A stretch of 64,000 nucleotides of DNA from Methylibium sp. (GCA_013824165.1 PNNH01000107.1:29523-93522), one strand, 5' to 3'; shown: positions 26,704 through 35,438, counted from the stretch's first letter. A program made the numbers and translations. Notes: generated by a model not told the origin, from the letters alone.

Positions 26704-27824
26704 ACGCCCAGTTGCTGAAGCACCTCGTCGGCAATCGCCAGACTGCTGGTCAAGCCCGGCGACTCGATGCCGAGCAGATTCACCAGCCCAGCGATGCCAT
26801 GCGCGCCAGGGCCATCGATGCGGAAGTCGGGCGCCGGTTGATCCGGCCCATGGATCTTGGGCCGTACACCGCTGTAGGCCGGCTGCAGCGCGCCGTCCGG
26901 CAGGCCCGGCCAGTAGCGCCGCACGTCGGCGTAGAAAGCCTCGGCACGCGCCGCATCCACCTGGTAGTCGATGGCCGCAGGGTCGGTCCCATCCGGCAGC
27001 CACTGCGCATCCGGGCCGAAGCGCGCCTGCCCGCCCAGGTCCAGCGTCAGATGCACGCCCAGCCAGGCGTCCTGAGGCAGCGGATACACCAGCCGCCCGA
27101 ACGGCGCGCGTCCGGCGAGCGAGAAGTAGCAGCCCTTGCTGAAGTGGGCCTGCGGCGCGAACCGGGCATCCAGCCCCTCTGTGGCCGCAGCCACCGCGGG
27201 CGCCCACAGGCCAGCTGCGTTGACCACGATGCGCGCCTGAAGCTCCATCTCGACGCCCTCGCTTTGCACGCGCAAGACATGTCCCCCTGCGCTCGCCACG
27301 ATGGCTTGCACGGTTGAGGCCAGTCCGACCGCCCCACCCGCGCGTTCGAGATCGCCCTGCAGCGCCAGCATCAGGCCATGGCTGTCGACAATGCCGGTGG
27401 ACGGCGACAGCAAGGCGGCCTCGCAGGCCAGCGCCGGTTCAAGCGCACGCGCCTGCTCGCCGGACAGCCAGAGCAGATCGTCCACGCCGTTGCGTGCCGC
27501 CTTGTCGGCCAATGATTTCAGGCCGGCCAGCTGCGCAGCATCCGTCGCCACGATGAGCTTGCCGCAGCGCCGATGCGCGATGCCATGGCTTTCGCACAGC
27601 GCATACAGCAGTTGTTTGCCACGCACGCACAGGCGCGCCTTCAAGGACCCTTCGGGGTAGTAGATGCCGGCGTGGATGACTTCGCTGTTGCGCGAGCTGA
27701 CGCCCGTGCCGATGGCGTTTTCTCGCTCCAGCACCAAGGTCTCCAGGCCACGCTGCGCCAGGGCACGCCCCACGGCAAGTCCAACCACTCCGGCGCCAAC
27801 AACGACTGCATCAACTGTATCCAT
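26700..27824 (-). CDS. FAD-dependent oxidoreductase, L-2-hydroxyglutarate oxidase-like
   Basis: A 374-residue DAO-fold flavoprotein. The Rossmann FAD motif [20 protein letters not shown] is near residue 5. [23 protein letters not shown] matches the LhgO/YgaF subgroup that oxidises L-2-hydroxyglutarate. The C terminus has the usual [26 protein letters not shown], given here by its position 26720-26800. The start at M6 (27824) is chosen because it puts the FAD motif close to the N terminus. Exact substrate specificity cannot be proven from sequence. No electron-acceptor gene is adjacent. Confidence 0.85.
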   Translation of the reverse strand: MDTVDAVVVGAGVVGLAVGRALAQRGLETLVLERENAIGTGVSSRNSEVIHAGIYYPEGSLKARLCVRGKQLLYALCESHGIAHRRCGKLIVATDAAQLAGLKSLADKAARNGVDDLLWLSGEQARALEPALACEAALLSPSTGIVDSHGLMLALQGDLERAGGAVGLASTVQAIVASAGGHVLRVQSEGVEMELQARIVVNAAGLWAPAVAAATEGLDARFAPQAHFSKGCYFSLAGRAPFGRLVYPLPQDAWLGVHLTLDLGGQARFGPDAQWLPDGTDPAAIDYQVDAARAEAFYADVRRYWPGLPDGALQPAYSGVRPKIHGPDQPAPDFRIDGPGAHGIAGLVNLLGIESPGLTSSLAIADEVLQQLGV

Positions 27825-27895
27825 GACTGCATTGTGCAAGCCAACTCAAGCGCGCCAGGCGACGGCGATGCGCATTGCGCCCGCCCGTGTACGGC

Positions 27896-28663
27896 TCAGG
27901 GTTCCCGGCCGAAATGCCGGATCACCAGCTCGGCGTCCGGGCTGAATTCGCCAGCATCCAGGCGCTGCCTGAGCTGAGCCGGCGACAGGCAGACAAACTC
28001 GCTGACCTCACCATCACGGTTGCAGGGCTCAAAGCCAGGCGGCAGCTCAAGCTCAAAGACATGCAGCACCTCGTCATGCAGCCCCTCAGACTCGATGCGC
28101 CGGCTGCGGACGGCGCCGCTGGGCAGAAGGCCCTGCGACAGCACGGCGGGAACGCCGGCCTCTTCCCACAACTCGCGCCGAGCGCAGTCCAGCAAAGACT
28201 CGCCTGCTGCCAAGCCGCCAGCGGCACAGTTGTCAAGCCGCCCTGGATCGGTAGCCTTGTGCAAGGCACGGCGGCCGCAGACCATGCGACCGTCAGGCAG
28301 CCAGGCATTGACATGCACGGCACGACTCATCAGACCAAAGAACCGAAAGGCAGCTCGCTCCAGGCGAAACAACTCAGTGCCAAAGCCATTACAAGGGTCA
28401 GCCAACGGAGATTCACAGGCATAGGCTTCGTTGCGCCAACCGGCGATCTCGCCTTGTTCGCGCAGCAGAACAGCGACCGCCGCAAGCTCCTCGCCTGGCG
28501 ATTCGCTGACCCAGTTCAACTCACCGGACTTGAGCACTGCTCCTGGTAGCCAGCGGGCTGCCAATGCCGCACGATGCGGGCTCAGCCAACCGATAGGCAC
28601 CTCCTGTAGCGTCAGGCGCAGCCAGTCGACAGGCAGGGATTCAAGCAGGCTTTCGTTGCTCAT
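27896..28663 (-). CDS. NUDIX hydrolase with N-terminal DUF4743-like domain
   Basis: A 255-residue protein with a complete Nudix box, G(5)E(7)RELWEEAGV, around residues 140-162, so it should hydrolyse a nucleoside diphosphate-linked compound using Mg2+. The N-terminal part (LQEVPIGWLSPHRAALAARW) resembles the DUF4743 domain found with Nudix enzymes related to the plant/fungal thiamine-diphosphate-damage pathway. That relationship is from memory of the family. The gene is followed by the FAD oxidoreductase on the same strand after about 70 bases; a shared operon is possible. Confidence 0.85.
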   Translation of the reverse strand: MSNESLLESLPVDWLRLTLQEVPIGWLSPHRAALAARWLPGAVLKSGELNWVSESPGEELAAVAVLLREQGEIAGWRNEAYACESPLADPCNGFGTELFRLERAAFRFFGLMSRAVHVNAWLPDGRMVCGRRALHKATDPGRLDNCAAGGLAAGESLLDCARRELWEEAGVPAVLSQGLLPSGAVRSRRIESEGLHDEVLHVFELELPPGFEPCNRDGEVSEFVCLSPAQLRQRLDAGEFSPDAELVIRHFGREP

Positions 28664-29120
28664 CGCCCCGAATTGTCAGGGCGTTCGCATGGTCTGCAGC
28701 TGGGTACGGATAAGCCACTGCGCGACAGCCAACGACCGAAAGCGACGAACGGACCCAAGAGTGTCGTCGGGTCCGCATGACTTGGAGAGCGGTGCAGCCA
28801 GGTTGCGTCCACAGCGCGGGCTGCTCTGATGAACTTCGAATCAGATACCGCTCATTCACAGCGCCCCCACCTGATCACCCCCCAAACCTTAGGGATCAGC
28901 ACGCCGACTCGCCCCCCCATGAATGGGGGGCGCGGCGCGTCTCGCACTCAACGACTGGTCGCACCTCTTGCGATGGATCAAAGGAATGCATCGCACTAGG
29001 CGTAGCGTGAACCGGAGCCTTCAGCTGTGGCAGCGACTGGCGCCGAAGTGCCGAGTTAGGGACAGAGCCAACGCAGTCCGCCACAGCATCCTTCCCAGTT
29101 CGTTTGCAACGTCGGAGTTC
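28664..29120. other. Intergenic stretch with a GC-palindrome
   Basis: About 457 bases without a convincing gene. It separates the divergent NUDIX gene from the exported-protein cluster and is likely to hold both promoters. The main visible structure is the palindrome CCCCCCAT-GA-ATGGGGGG at 28913-28930. It has no T-run, so it is more like an operator or a transcript hairpin than a terminator. Short frames here overlap on both strands and have no family features. Confidence 0.6.
28913..28930. repeat. Perfect 8+2+8 base palindrome
   Basis: The two arms CCCCCCAT and ATGGGGGG are separated by GA. The element lies about 190 bases upstream of the first gene of the exported-protein cluster. It could be a regulator binding site or form an RNA hairpin in the leader; nothing in the sequence decides which. 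Confidence 0.6.
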
Positions 29121-29483
29121 ATGATGAAGATTTCCTTGATCCGCCAACGTCTCACCGCGCAGCTGAAATCAGCCGCAGTCCTAATGTCTGGACTACTGCT
29201 TTGTGCCGTGGCCTTTGCTGCCCAGCCATTCTTCAGCGGTCCGTCTGTCGCAAAGATCGCGACCGAAACGACATTCTCCGGGAGCGGCTTTACGCCTAAC
29301 GCCGCAGTGACCATCATGGTCAAAGCTCCAAACGGTCAGGCATCTGGGCACAGCGCTGTCGTCGCCGCAGATGGATCGTTCAGCTACCGAATCACACCGC
29401 AAAGCGGTGGCGCCTACACGCTGACTGTGACCGACAGCAGCGGCAAAGCCTTGGCCAGCGCTGTCTTCGCCGCGCTGCCCTGA
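29121..29483 (+). CDS. Small exported Ig-like protein
   Basis: A 120-residue protein with an N-terminal signal peptide (MMKISLIRQRL..., hydrophobic core VLMSGLLLCAVAFA, cleavage after AFA-A). One beta-sandwich follows with the pattern FSGSGFTPNAAVTIMV...DGSFSYRITPQSGGAYTLTV, typical of bacterial Ig-like/IPT-type repeats. The start at 29121 is preceded by CGGAG. An in-frame start at 28923 would bury the signal peptide. It is the first of four exported-protein genes on the same strand and is 27 bases from the next. A secreted adhesion or matrix role is inferred. Confidence 0.75.
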   Translation: MMKISLIRQRLTAQLKSAAVLMSGLLLCAVAFAAQPFFSGPSVAKIATETTFSGSGFTPNAAVTIMVKAPNGQASGHSAVVAADGSFSYRITPQSGGAYTLTVTDSSGKALASAVFAALP

Positions 29484-29510
29484 TCACGGCGAGATCAGGA
29501 GGAACACCAG

Positions 29511-30560
29511 ATGCAAAAACTCAAAGCCAACCTGATGCTGGGCGTGCTGCTCCAGCTGACAGCAATGGCTACCCCTTCATCCGCATCGACGGGCGAAATA
29601 CTGTTCACATCCAACCGTCAGGGCGGCAGCTTTGAGCTCTATCGAATGGCTGCTGACGGCGCACAGGTGCGGCGCATCACCCCGGAGCGCGGTGAGGCCA
29701 GCGACATGAGTTGGTCACCCGATGGAAGCAAGGTCCTCTACGCCGCGCGCCGTGAACGTCAGGTGAACGTTTACGTCACGTCGACAGTCGATGGCAGCAC
29801 GCAGCGGCTGACGAATGACCCGCTGCCCAGCACCATGCCTACCTGGGCGCCGGACGGAAAGACGATCGCTTTCGTTTCAATGCGCGATGGAAGCCGCAAG
29901 ATCTATCTGATGGAGGCCGACGGCAGCAAGCAGAGGCGGCTGACTCAGAACGATGGCGACGATGAAATTTCCCCGCGCTTCGCACCGGACGGCAAGAGAC
30001 TTGCCTATATGGCTGCAAACGAGAAGATCACTCCTCGTGTCAGCGTGGCTGATTTGCAGACCGGCGCGGCCCGCATCGTCAGCAACACACCCATCGGCAG
30101 TTTCGAAACGCCGCCGACTTGGTCGCCCGACGGTCAGAGGCTCGCATTCAGCGTGATCAAGAGCGGCACCGGCCAGATCATCAGCATGCGGGCTGATGGC
30201 TCGGACCGCCTACAACTGACCCAAGGAGAGGCCCGCCACAACAGCCCTCAGTGGTCGCCTGACGGGAAGAGCATTCTCTATACCGTCGTGCCGGCGAATG
30301 CGATGTTTCAAAGCATCTACGTGATGGATGCGGACGGCAAGAACGCCCGCAAGGTCTATGGCGGCGAGCGTGAGGTGCTGATGGCTCGCTGGTCTGAGCG
30401 AGGAGATCGGATCGTGTTCGTCGAGCTGAGTGCTGACGGGAGCAAGATCTTCTCCGTCGACACACAGGGGCTGCAGCCCTGGCGCCTGTCCGATGACAGC
30501 GGCGCTGACACCGGCCTGGAAGTCTGCTGCAACGTGGCACGGGCAACGCTCAATCGCTAG
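29511..30560 (+). CDS. Periplasmic or secreted TolB-like beta-propeller
   Basis: A 349-residue protein with a signal peptide (MQKLKANLMLGVLLQLTAMATPSSAS) and about six WD40-like PD40 repeats. Each contains a WSPDGSKVLY-type motif (examples: WSPDGSKVLY, WAPDGKTIAF, FAPDGKRLAY, WSPDGQRLAF, WSPDGKSILY). It lacks the N-terminal TolB D1 domain, so it is not the Tol-Pal TolB; that gene is expected elsewhere with pal. A strong AGGAGG ribosome site precedes the ATG. It belongs to the exported-protein cluster and probably binds a surface partner. Confidence 0.82.
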   Translation: MQKLKANLMLGVLLQLTAMATPSSASTGEILFTSNRQGGSFELYRMAADGAQVRRITPERGEASDMSWSPDGSKVLYAARRERQVNVYVTSTVDGSTQRLTNDPLPSTMPTWAPDGKTIAFVSMRDGSRKIYLMEADGSKQRRLTQNDGDDEISPRFAPDGKRLAYMAANEKITPRVSVADLQTGAARIVSNTPIGSFETPPTWSPDGQRLAFSVIKSGTGQIISMRADGSDRLQLTQGEARHNSPQWSPDGKSILYTVVPANAMFQSIYVMDADGKNARKVYGGEREVLMARWSERGDRIVFVELSADGSKIFSVDTQGLQPWRLSDDSGADTGLEVCCNVARATLNR

Positions 30561-30622
30561 CAGCCAAGGCCCAGCAACCCGCCCCCCCTTTTGAATACCT
30601 TACATCTGTTGTCGGAGGTTTC

Positions 30623-32413
30623 ATGAAGCCAGTTCTGTGCATTCAAGCCCGGTCGAGTCGCTCGGCCGCCCGTTTGGCCGTCATCGCTGCAGGCATAGCG
30701 ATGCTCAGCCCAGCCGCAGATGCGGCGAGCAAGACATACACGCTAAACACTGATTTCTCCCTTGGCCTGCTGGAGAACCTGAACTACCTGTCCGTTCCCA
30801 ACCAATTGCAGGTGAACCTGGTCGGTGTCGGCTCTCAATACATCTTCGTTGCAAACCACAACGAAGACTCAGTCTCCAAATTCGATACCCGCACGATCAA
30901 GGGCCCCGGCGGCAATACCCTGGCACCTGGTAAGGAGGTCGCCCGTTACAAGACCTATGCAGGCAATCCAGGAGTTAGCAACGGCGGACAACCCTCGCGA
31001 ATCGCCATCGACGTTGACGGCAACGCTTATGTGTTGAACCGAATGCCTGGGATCGGCGCACCGCCCTACCTGATGAAGATCCTGGTCGATACAGCCTTGG
31101 ATCGAAACAGCAATGGTGTCATCGACACCTCCGAAGAAAGCAACGCCGTCACGGGAATTCAGGCAGCTGAAATGAAGCCGCTAAGTTCCAACACGAACGC
31201 CGGCATCGGTGACGAGCGCGTCGCCTGGATTGCACCTGTCGGCACCGGAACCTCATTCGGCCGCTCGGTGTGCATCGCCCCTGATGGCAAGCTCTGGGTC
31301 GGCATCTGGAATCAGGCTCGCTACTACCGCGTTGACCCATCCAACGGTGCGACGCTGCCAATTGGCCCTTCCAACCTCCCCTATGTGCAGTTGACCGGCT
31401 GGGCGCCCTATGGTTGCACCGTGGACAAGAACGGCATACTCTGGAGCGCCAACTTGCAGTACTCCGGCCTGGGCCGAGTCGACACGAACACCGGCACATT
31501 CACCAAGATCGACAGCCCTTACGGCGCCTACAACTATGGCATCGCGCAGGGCAACAACAAGATCTATCAAGCGCCTTATGCCGGAGGCTATGGCTGGGCG
31601 GTCTACGATCCCTCCGGCGCCGGAAGCTGGGATCGAAACCCGCATAGCTACAGCGGCGCTGGCATCGCAATCGATGGTGCCGGAGACATCATCTCCACGG
31701 ACTATTCCGGAGTCAGAAAATACCGGGCGTCGGACAAGGCCCTCCTGTGGAGTGCCAGTGAGGGCGGAACAACCTATGGGGTGATGATCGACGGCAACAA
31801 CGACGTCTGGGTGATGAACCTGAGTTTCAATACCACGACGAAGTACGACGGCGTCACCGGCGCAAAGATCGGCACCTTGTCCACCGGCGCCTATCCTTAT
31901 GTCTACACCGACGGATCCGGGCTGACCACCAAGAATCAGACCGTGAACAAGTTGGGCACGTGGACGGTCGTCTTTGACAGCGGCGCCGCGGGCACGCAAT
32001 GGGGCAAGATCAACTGGAACGATTCGATCCCCTCAGGCGCCAACATTGAAGTGCTGGTGCGAGCTTCCGACAACCAGGCGGCACTAGACCTCCAAAACTA
32101 CCAGCCGGTTGCCAAGAACGTGAGCTTCAATGCAGCTGGGCGCTATGTCCAGGTTCGCACCCGCCTGCAGATGAACTCGAGCAATGAGTCCCCACTCCTT
32201 TACGACTTGACGGTCAATAGCGCTGTCTCGAGCTGTGATGTCGATGGTGACGGCGATGTGGACTCCGGCGACGTTAGCGCGATTCGCGCAGCAATCGGAC
32301 AAGTGCCGTCGGCCAGCGATCCACGGGACGCGAATGGCGACGGGAAGATCACCATCAACGATGCGCGTGCTTGCGCACTGAAGTGCACGCGCCCGAGTTG
32401 CGCAACGCAATGA
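30623..32413 (+). CDS. Secreted beta-propeller protein with C-terminal type I dockerin
   Basis: A 596-residue exported protein. The signal peptide covers about the first 34 residues (LAVIAAGIAMLSPAADAAS). The body looks like an NHL/virginiamycin-lyase-like propeller with repeats such as GKLWVGIWNQARYYRVDP and NGILWSANLQYSGLGRVD. A strand-rich region follows. The last 60 residues form a type I dockerin with two calcium loops, DVDGDGDVDSGDVSAIRAAI and DANGDGKITINDARACAL, closed by Cys residues. Dockerins bind cohesins; the next gene is a cohesin-like PEP-CTERM protein 34 bases downstream, which strongly suggests partner proteins. Confidence 0.85.
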   Translation: MKPVLCIQARSSRSAARLAVIAAGIAMLSPAADAASKTYTLNTDFSLGLLENLNYLSVPNQLQVNLVGVGSQYIFVANHNEDSVSKFDTRTIKGPGGNTLAPGKEVARYKTYAGNPGVSNGGQPSRIAIDVDGNAYVLNRMPGIGAPPYLMKILVDTALDRNSNGVIDTSEESNAVTGIQAAEMKPLSSNTNAGIGDERVAWIAPVGTGTSFGRSVCIAPDGKLWVGIWNQARYYRVDPSNGATLPIGPSNLPYVQLTGWAPYGCTVDKNGILWSANLQYSGLGRVDTNTGTFTKIDSPYGAYNYGIAQGNNKIYQAPYAGGYGWAVYDPSGAGSWDRNPHSYSGAGIAIDGAGDIISTDYSGVRKYRASDKALLWSASEGGTTYGVMIDGNNDVWVMNLSFNTTTKYDGVTGAKIGTLSTGAYPYVYTDGSGLTTKNQTVNKLGTWTVVFDSGAAGTQWGKINWNDSIPSGANIEVLVRASDNQAALDLQNYQPVAKNVSFNAAGRYVQVRTRLQMNSSNESPLLYDLTVNSAVSSCDVDGDGDVDSGDVSAIRAAIGQVPSASDPRDANGDGKITINDARACALKCTRPSCATQ

Positions 32414-32447
32414 GCCAAATCGACTCTTCCAACTGAAAGGCATCGAA

Positions 32448-33068
32448 ATGAAAAAAACTCTTGCAGCGCTGGGACTCGCTTGCGCAGCTCTGGGCTTGGC
32501 GCTTCCCTCTCAGGCCGCCATCGTGGTCAGCTTGGTACCCAGTTCCACGCACATCAATGTGGGGGAATCTGTGACCGTCGCTGTCAACATCAGCGGCCTC
32601 GGCAGCGAAATCGCCTCGGGCTACGACCTGACGGTCTTGTTTGCGCCAAGCGTGCTCGCCGCGGGATCAATCACCCAGTTTCTGGCTGAATTCGGTGGTC
32701 TCGCCAACATTTCCTCGGGTGCGAGCTTTGGCGCAGGCTTTGTGGGAGCGGACCTCGTGTCCTTCCTTGACGATCCCACCTTGTCCGCTGACCAGTCAGA
32801 CGCTTTCACGCTCCTGTCCCTGAGCTTCATCGGCCTCGCCGATGGCGTTTCGTCGCTCTCCTTCGGGCTGGATCCGGACTATGAGCGTAATGTCGTCGGG
32901 CTCGACGCGGCAACGCTCAATGCAGCCTTCGGCTCGATTTGCATTGAAGTCGGCAATGGTCAATGCACTGTGCCGGAGCCATCGACCTACGCCTTGCTGG
33001 GCGCGGCGCTGGCTGGCATGTTGGTGCCGAATGTGCGTCGGCGCAGGCAACTCACCCGCAAAGGCTGA
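32448..33068 (+). CDS. Cohesin-like PEP-CTERM protein
   Basis: A 206-residue exported protein. It has a signal peptide (MKKTLAALGLACAALGLALPSQA) and one domain with cohesin-like features: HINVGESVTVAVNISGLG, GYDLTVLFAPSVLAAG, then a late strand near FTLLSLSFIGL. The C terminus is a classic PEP-CTERM sorting signal: VPEPSTYALLG, a hydrophobic helix and an Arg cluster (RRRRQ). PEP-CTERM signals are processed by exosortase, which is not in the window. With the upstream dockerin protein it could form a surface complex. Confidence 0.85.
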   Translation: MKKTLAALGLACAALGLALPSQAAIVVSLVPSSTHINVGESVTVAVNISGLGSEIASGYDLTVLFAPSVLAAGSITQFLAEFGGLANISSGASFGAGFVGADLVSFLDDPTLSADQSDAFTLLSLSFIGLADGVSSLSFGLDPDYERNVVGLDAATLNAAFGSICIEVGNGQCTVPEPSTYALLGAALAGMLVPNVRRRRQLTRKG

Positions 33069-33121
33069 CCCTCGGGCGCTGCCCGACCTGGAGCGAATGG
33101 CCCCCACGAGGCCGCCTGACG

Positions 33122-33157
33122 AAAAAACCCCCGAAAGGCGAAAGCTCTTCGGGGGTT
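33122..33157 (-). terminator. Rho-independent terminator of the tRNA-Val pair
   Basis: On the minus strand AACCCCCGAAGAG...TTTCGGGGG is followed directly by TTTTTT. The stem is GC-rich with an A/T-rich loop, and the element begins a few bases past the CCA end of the downstream tRNA. On the plus strand it also lies 53 bases after the PEP-CTERM gene and could help stop that transcript. Confidence 0.9.
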
Positions 33158-33162
33158 CTATC

Positions 33163-33237
33163 TGGTGGGCGGTGCAGGGTTCGAACCTGCGACCCCTGCC
33201 GTGTGAAGGCAGTGCTCTACCGCTGAGCTAACCGCCC
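33163..33237 (-). tRNA. tRNA-Val (anticodon CAC), copy 2 in transcription order
   Basis: The 75-base minus-strand sequence folds as a standard cloverleaf: acceptor GGGCGGT, D arm GCTC...GAGC, anticodon stem CTGCC/GGCAG with loop TTCACAC (anticodon CAC), T arm GCAGG-TTCGAAC-CCTGC, and encoded CCA. It is identical to the copy at 33281-33355, separated by a 43-base spacer. Confidence 0.97.
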
Positions 33238-33280
33238 GGCAACTGGACCGGGAACATCCATGGACTGTGGCAACCACTCG

Positions 33281-33355
33281 TGGTGGGCGGTGCAGGGTTC
33301 GAACCTGCGACCCCTGCCGTGTGAAGGCAGTGCTCTACCGCTGAGCTAACCGCCC
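33281..33355 (-). tRNA. tRNA-Val (anticodon CAC), copy 1 in transcription order
   Basis: Same sequence and fold as the copy at 33163-33237, including the encoded CCA end. This copy is nearer the predicted promoter at 33408-33435. The pair would be made as one precursor and processed by RNase P and 3' nucleases. CAC reads the GUG valine codon, which is frequent in this GC-rich genome. Confidence 0.97.
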
Positions 33356-33370
33356 GGTTCTGGTTGCCTC

Positions 33371-33391
33371 GGTGAATCACTTGGATTCACC
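33371..33391. repeat. 8-base stem hairpin between dnaQ and the tRNA pair
   Basis: GGTGAATC (33371-33378) pairs with GATTCACC (33384-33391) across a 5-base loop. It lies between the predicted tRNA promoter and the first tRNA, so it would be in the tRNA precursor leader. It lacks a T-run on either strand and is unlikely to be a full terminator for dnaQ. Confidence 0.55.
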
Positions 33392-33407
33392 AACCGGGAA
33401 GCCCGCG

Positions 33408-33435
33408 ATTATGCCACGGCTTTCGCGGCAAGCAA
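33408..33435 (-). promoter_or_regulatory. Predicted sigma-70 promoter of the tRNA-Val pair
   Basis: On the minus strand TTGCTT (-35) and CATAAT (-10) are separated by 16 bases, just past the dnaQ stop and 53 bases before the first tRNA. The -10 box matches five of six consensus bases. A strong promoter is expected for stable RNA genes. Confidence 0.65.
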
Positions 33436-33437
33436 GA

Positions 33438-34154
33438 TCAAACCGCAGACTCTTGCCAGATTCTTTTGCCGCCGCTGGCCTTGTCCAGCTCCGCCAAGAC
33501 CGCCTGATGCGCCAGCATCTCTGTGTCGGACGCCGTGATCACAGCCAGTTCGAACTGACTGAAATCGACCGCCTCGACCTGGATCTCGCCCGGTGCCGCC
33601 GACTCGTTGCCCGAGGACTCGTCGATCACCAGCGAGTCCTGCCCGCGGGTGAGGCGCACATAGACCTCGGCCAGCAGCTCGGCGTCCAGCAAGGCGCCGT
33701 GCAAGGTGCGGCTGGAGTTGTCGACCTCAAGCCGCTTGCACAAGGCATCCAAGGAATTGGCCTTGCCCGGGAACAGGTCGCGCGCCATCAGCAGCGTGTC
33801 TCGCACGCCGCCGACAATGTCGTTGATCGGCGGACGCTTCAGCCGCTTCAACTCGGCATTCATGAAGCCGATGTCGAAGGCTGCGTTGTGGATCACCAGT
33901 TCCGCATCGCGCAGGAAGTCCAGCAGCTCGTCGGCGATCTCGGCGAATTTCGGCTTGTCGGCCAGAAACTCGTCAGTCAGCCCGTGAATGCGGATCGCAT
34001 CCGGATCACTGGGGCGCTCCGGGTTCAGATACAGGTGCAGCTTGTTGCCAGTGAGCTGGCGATTGACCATCTCTAGGCAGCCGATCTCGATGATGCGGTC
34101 GCCAGCTTCGGCGCGCAGGCCGGTGGTCTCGGTGTCGAAGAAGATTTGTCGCAT
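33438..34154 (-). CDS. dnaQ: DNA polymerase III epsilon subunit (proofreading exonuclease)
   Basis: A 238-residue DEDDh exonuclease that proofreads the replicative polymerase. ExoI is MRQIFFDTETTGL at the N terminus (D8, E10), ExoII is around VIHNAAFDIGFMN, and ExoIII includes HGALLDAELLAEVY. The C-terminal 50 residues are variable and would bind the alpha subunit. The start at 34154 places the catalytic motif at residue 8; the longer frame from 34241 runs into lgt. It is 14 bases from lgt, so the two genes probably share a transcript. Confidence 0.95.
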   Translation of the reverse strand: MRQIFFDTETTGLRAEAGDRIIEIGCLEMVNRQLTGNKLHLYLNPERPSDPDAIRIHGLTDEFLADKPKFAEIADELLDFLRDAELVIHNAAFDIGFMNAELKRLKRPPINDIVGGVRDTLLMARDLFPGKANSLDALCKRLEVDNSSRTLHGALLDAELLAEVYVRLTRGQDSLVIDESSGNESAAPGEIQVEAVDFSQFELAVITASDTEMLAHQAVLAELDKASGGKRIWQESAV

Positions 34155-34168
34155 GCTTTGGTGCTCTC

Positions 34169-34972
34169 TCAGCGCTTTCCGGCCCGCTGGGCAAGGGCCC
34201 AGATGAGGATGCCGGCCGCGATCATCGGCAAGCTCAGCCACTGTCCCTGACTGAGGTTCAGCGCACGCAGCCCCAGAAAACTGTCCGGCTCACGGAAGTA
34301 CTCGGCCGCGAAGCGCAGCAGGCCATAGCCGATCAGGAACATGCCCGAGACCGCGCCGGTCGCGCGCGGCTTGCGGGCATAGAACCAGAGCCAGACGAAC
34401 AGCAGCAGGCCCTCGCCGAAGAACTGGTAGAGCTGCGAAGGATGGCGGGCAATGCCACCATCCTGCGCCTGCGGAAACACCATCGCCCAGGGCAAGCTGG
34501 GATCGGCCGCCCGGCCCCACAGCTCGCCGTTGATGAAGTTGCCCAGGCGCCCGGCCGCCAGACCGGTGGGCACGCAGGGGGCGATCAGGTCGGTGACCGC
34601 AAAGAAACTGCGCCCGCGCAGACGGGCAAACAAGGCCATGGCGACGATCACGCCTAGCAGCCCCCCATGGAAGGCCATGCCGCCTTGCCAGACTGCCAGG
34701 ATCTCCAGCGGGTGCTGAAGGTAGTAGGCAGGCTTGTAGAACAACACATAGCCCAGGCGCCCGCCCAGCACCACGCCGAGCACGCCGAAGAAAAGCAGGT
34801 CGTCGACATCGCGGCGGTTCCAGCCCGCGGCGGCGTTCCAGGGCTGCGCAACACGGCGGCCGGCCAGGAACATGAAGAGGCCGAACGCGGCCAGATAGGT
34901 CAGCCCGTACCAATGAATGGCGAGCGGACCGATCTTCAGAGCAATGGGGTCGAACTGGGGATGAACCCACAT
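34169..34972 (-). CDS. lgt: Prolipoprotein diacylglyceryl transferase
   Basis: A 267-residue inner-membrane enzyme that transfers diacylglyceryl from phosphatidylglycerol to the lipobox Cys of prolipoproteins. It starts [26 protein letters not shown], a typical Lgt N terminus. The conserved motifs [11 protein letters not shown] and [14 protein letters not shown] are present, along with about seven hydrophobic helices. The gene lies directly upstream of dnaQ on the same strand with a 14-base gap. Confidence 0.97.
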   Translation of the reverse strand: MWVHPQFDPIALKIGPLAIHWYGLTYLAAFGLFMFLAGRRVAQPWNAAAGWNRRDVDDLLFFGVLGVVLGGRLGYVLFYKPAYYLQHPLEILAVWQGGMAFHGGLLGVIVAMALFARLRGRSFFAVTDLIAPCVPTGLAAGRLGNFINGELWGRAADPSLPWAMVFPQAQDGGIARHPSQLYQFFGEGLLLFVWLWFYARKPRATGAVSGMFLIGYGLLRFAAEYFREPDSFLGLRALNLSQGQWLSLPMIAAGILIWALAQRAGKR

Positions 34973-35069
34973 GACGGTGATCCTGGGCGTGAGCTAGAGG
35001 CGCGCATCATAGTGGGCGCCAGCGGCATACATGCCGCGGCCCTGATGCCGAGCAGGCCGGATGGCACCG

Positions 35070-35315
35070 CTATTTGCGGCGCTGCCTGTCGCCCTGGCCC
35101 AGCGACTCCATGGCCTTCTGGCGCCGCGCTTCCTTGCGTTCATCCATGCGCTTCATGGCCTTGCGCTGCGTCATGCCGCTCTTGTCCGCCCAGGCCCACC
35201 ACAGCACGGCCAGCCCGAACGGCGACAAGACCCAAAGCCAGCTCCACTCCGCTACCGGAGCAACGCCCAGCAGCTTCAAAAGAACCAGCACAACACCGAT
35301 CGCGATGAACCACAT
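35070..35315 (-). CDS. Small Trp-rich membrane protein
   Basis: An 81-residue protein with one hydrophobic N-terminal helix (FIAIGVVLVLLKLLGV) followed by a Trp-rich patch (EWSWLWVLSPFGLAVLWWAWAD) and a strongly basic C-terminal helix (KAMKRMDERKEARRQKAME). It matches a small Trp-rich family (TIGR04438) conserved in Burkholderiales; function is unknown. It is upstream of lgt on the same strand with about 100 bases between. Confidence 0.85.
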   Translation of the reverse strand: MWFIAIGVVLVLLKLLGVAPVAEWSWLWVLSPFGLAVLWWAWADKSGMTQRKAMKRMDERKEARRQKAMESLGQGDRQRRK

Positions 35316-35438
35316 CTAGCCGCTCCTGAGTCCCGCGCGTCACCGAGGTCAACCGTACAATCGGCCCGACCGTTTTGGGAATGAACGCGCCCGTTTGCTG
35401 ATTGTCCCCTACCCTGTCCACCGCCTCGAAAGGAAGTC

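Noticed and set aside
28923..29120. N-terminal extension of the Ig-like gene
   Set aside because: The extension has no family-like sequence, while the start at 29121 gives a proper signal peptide after a ribosome site.
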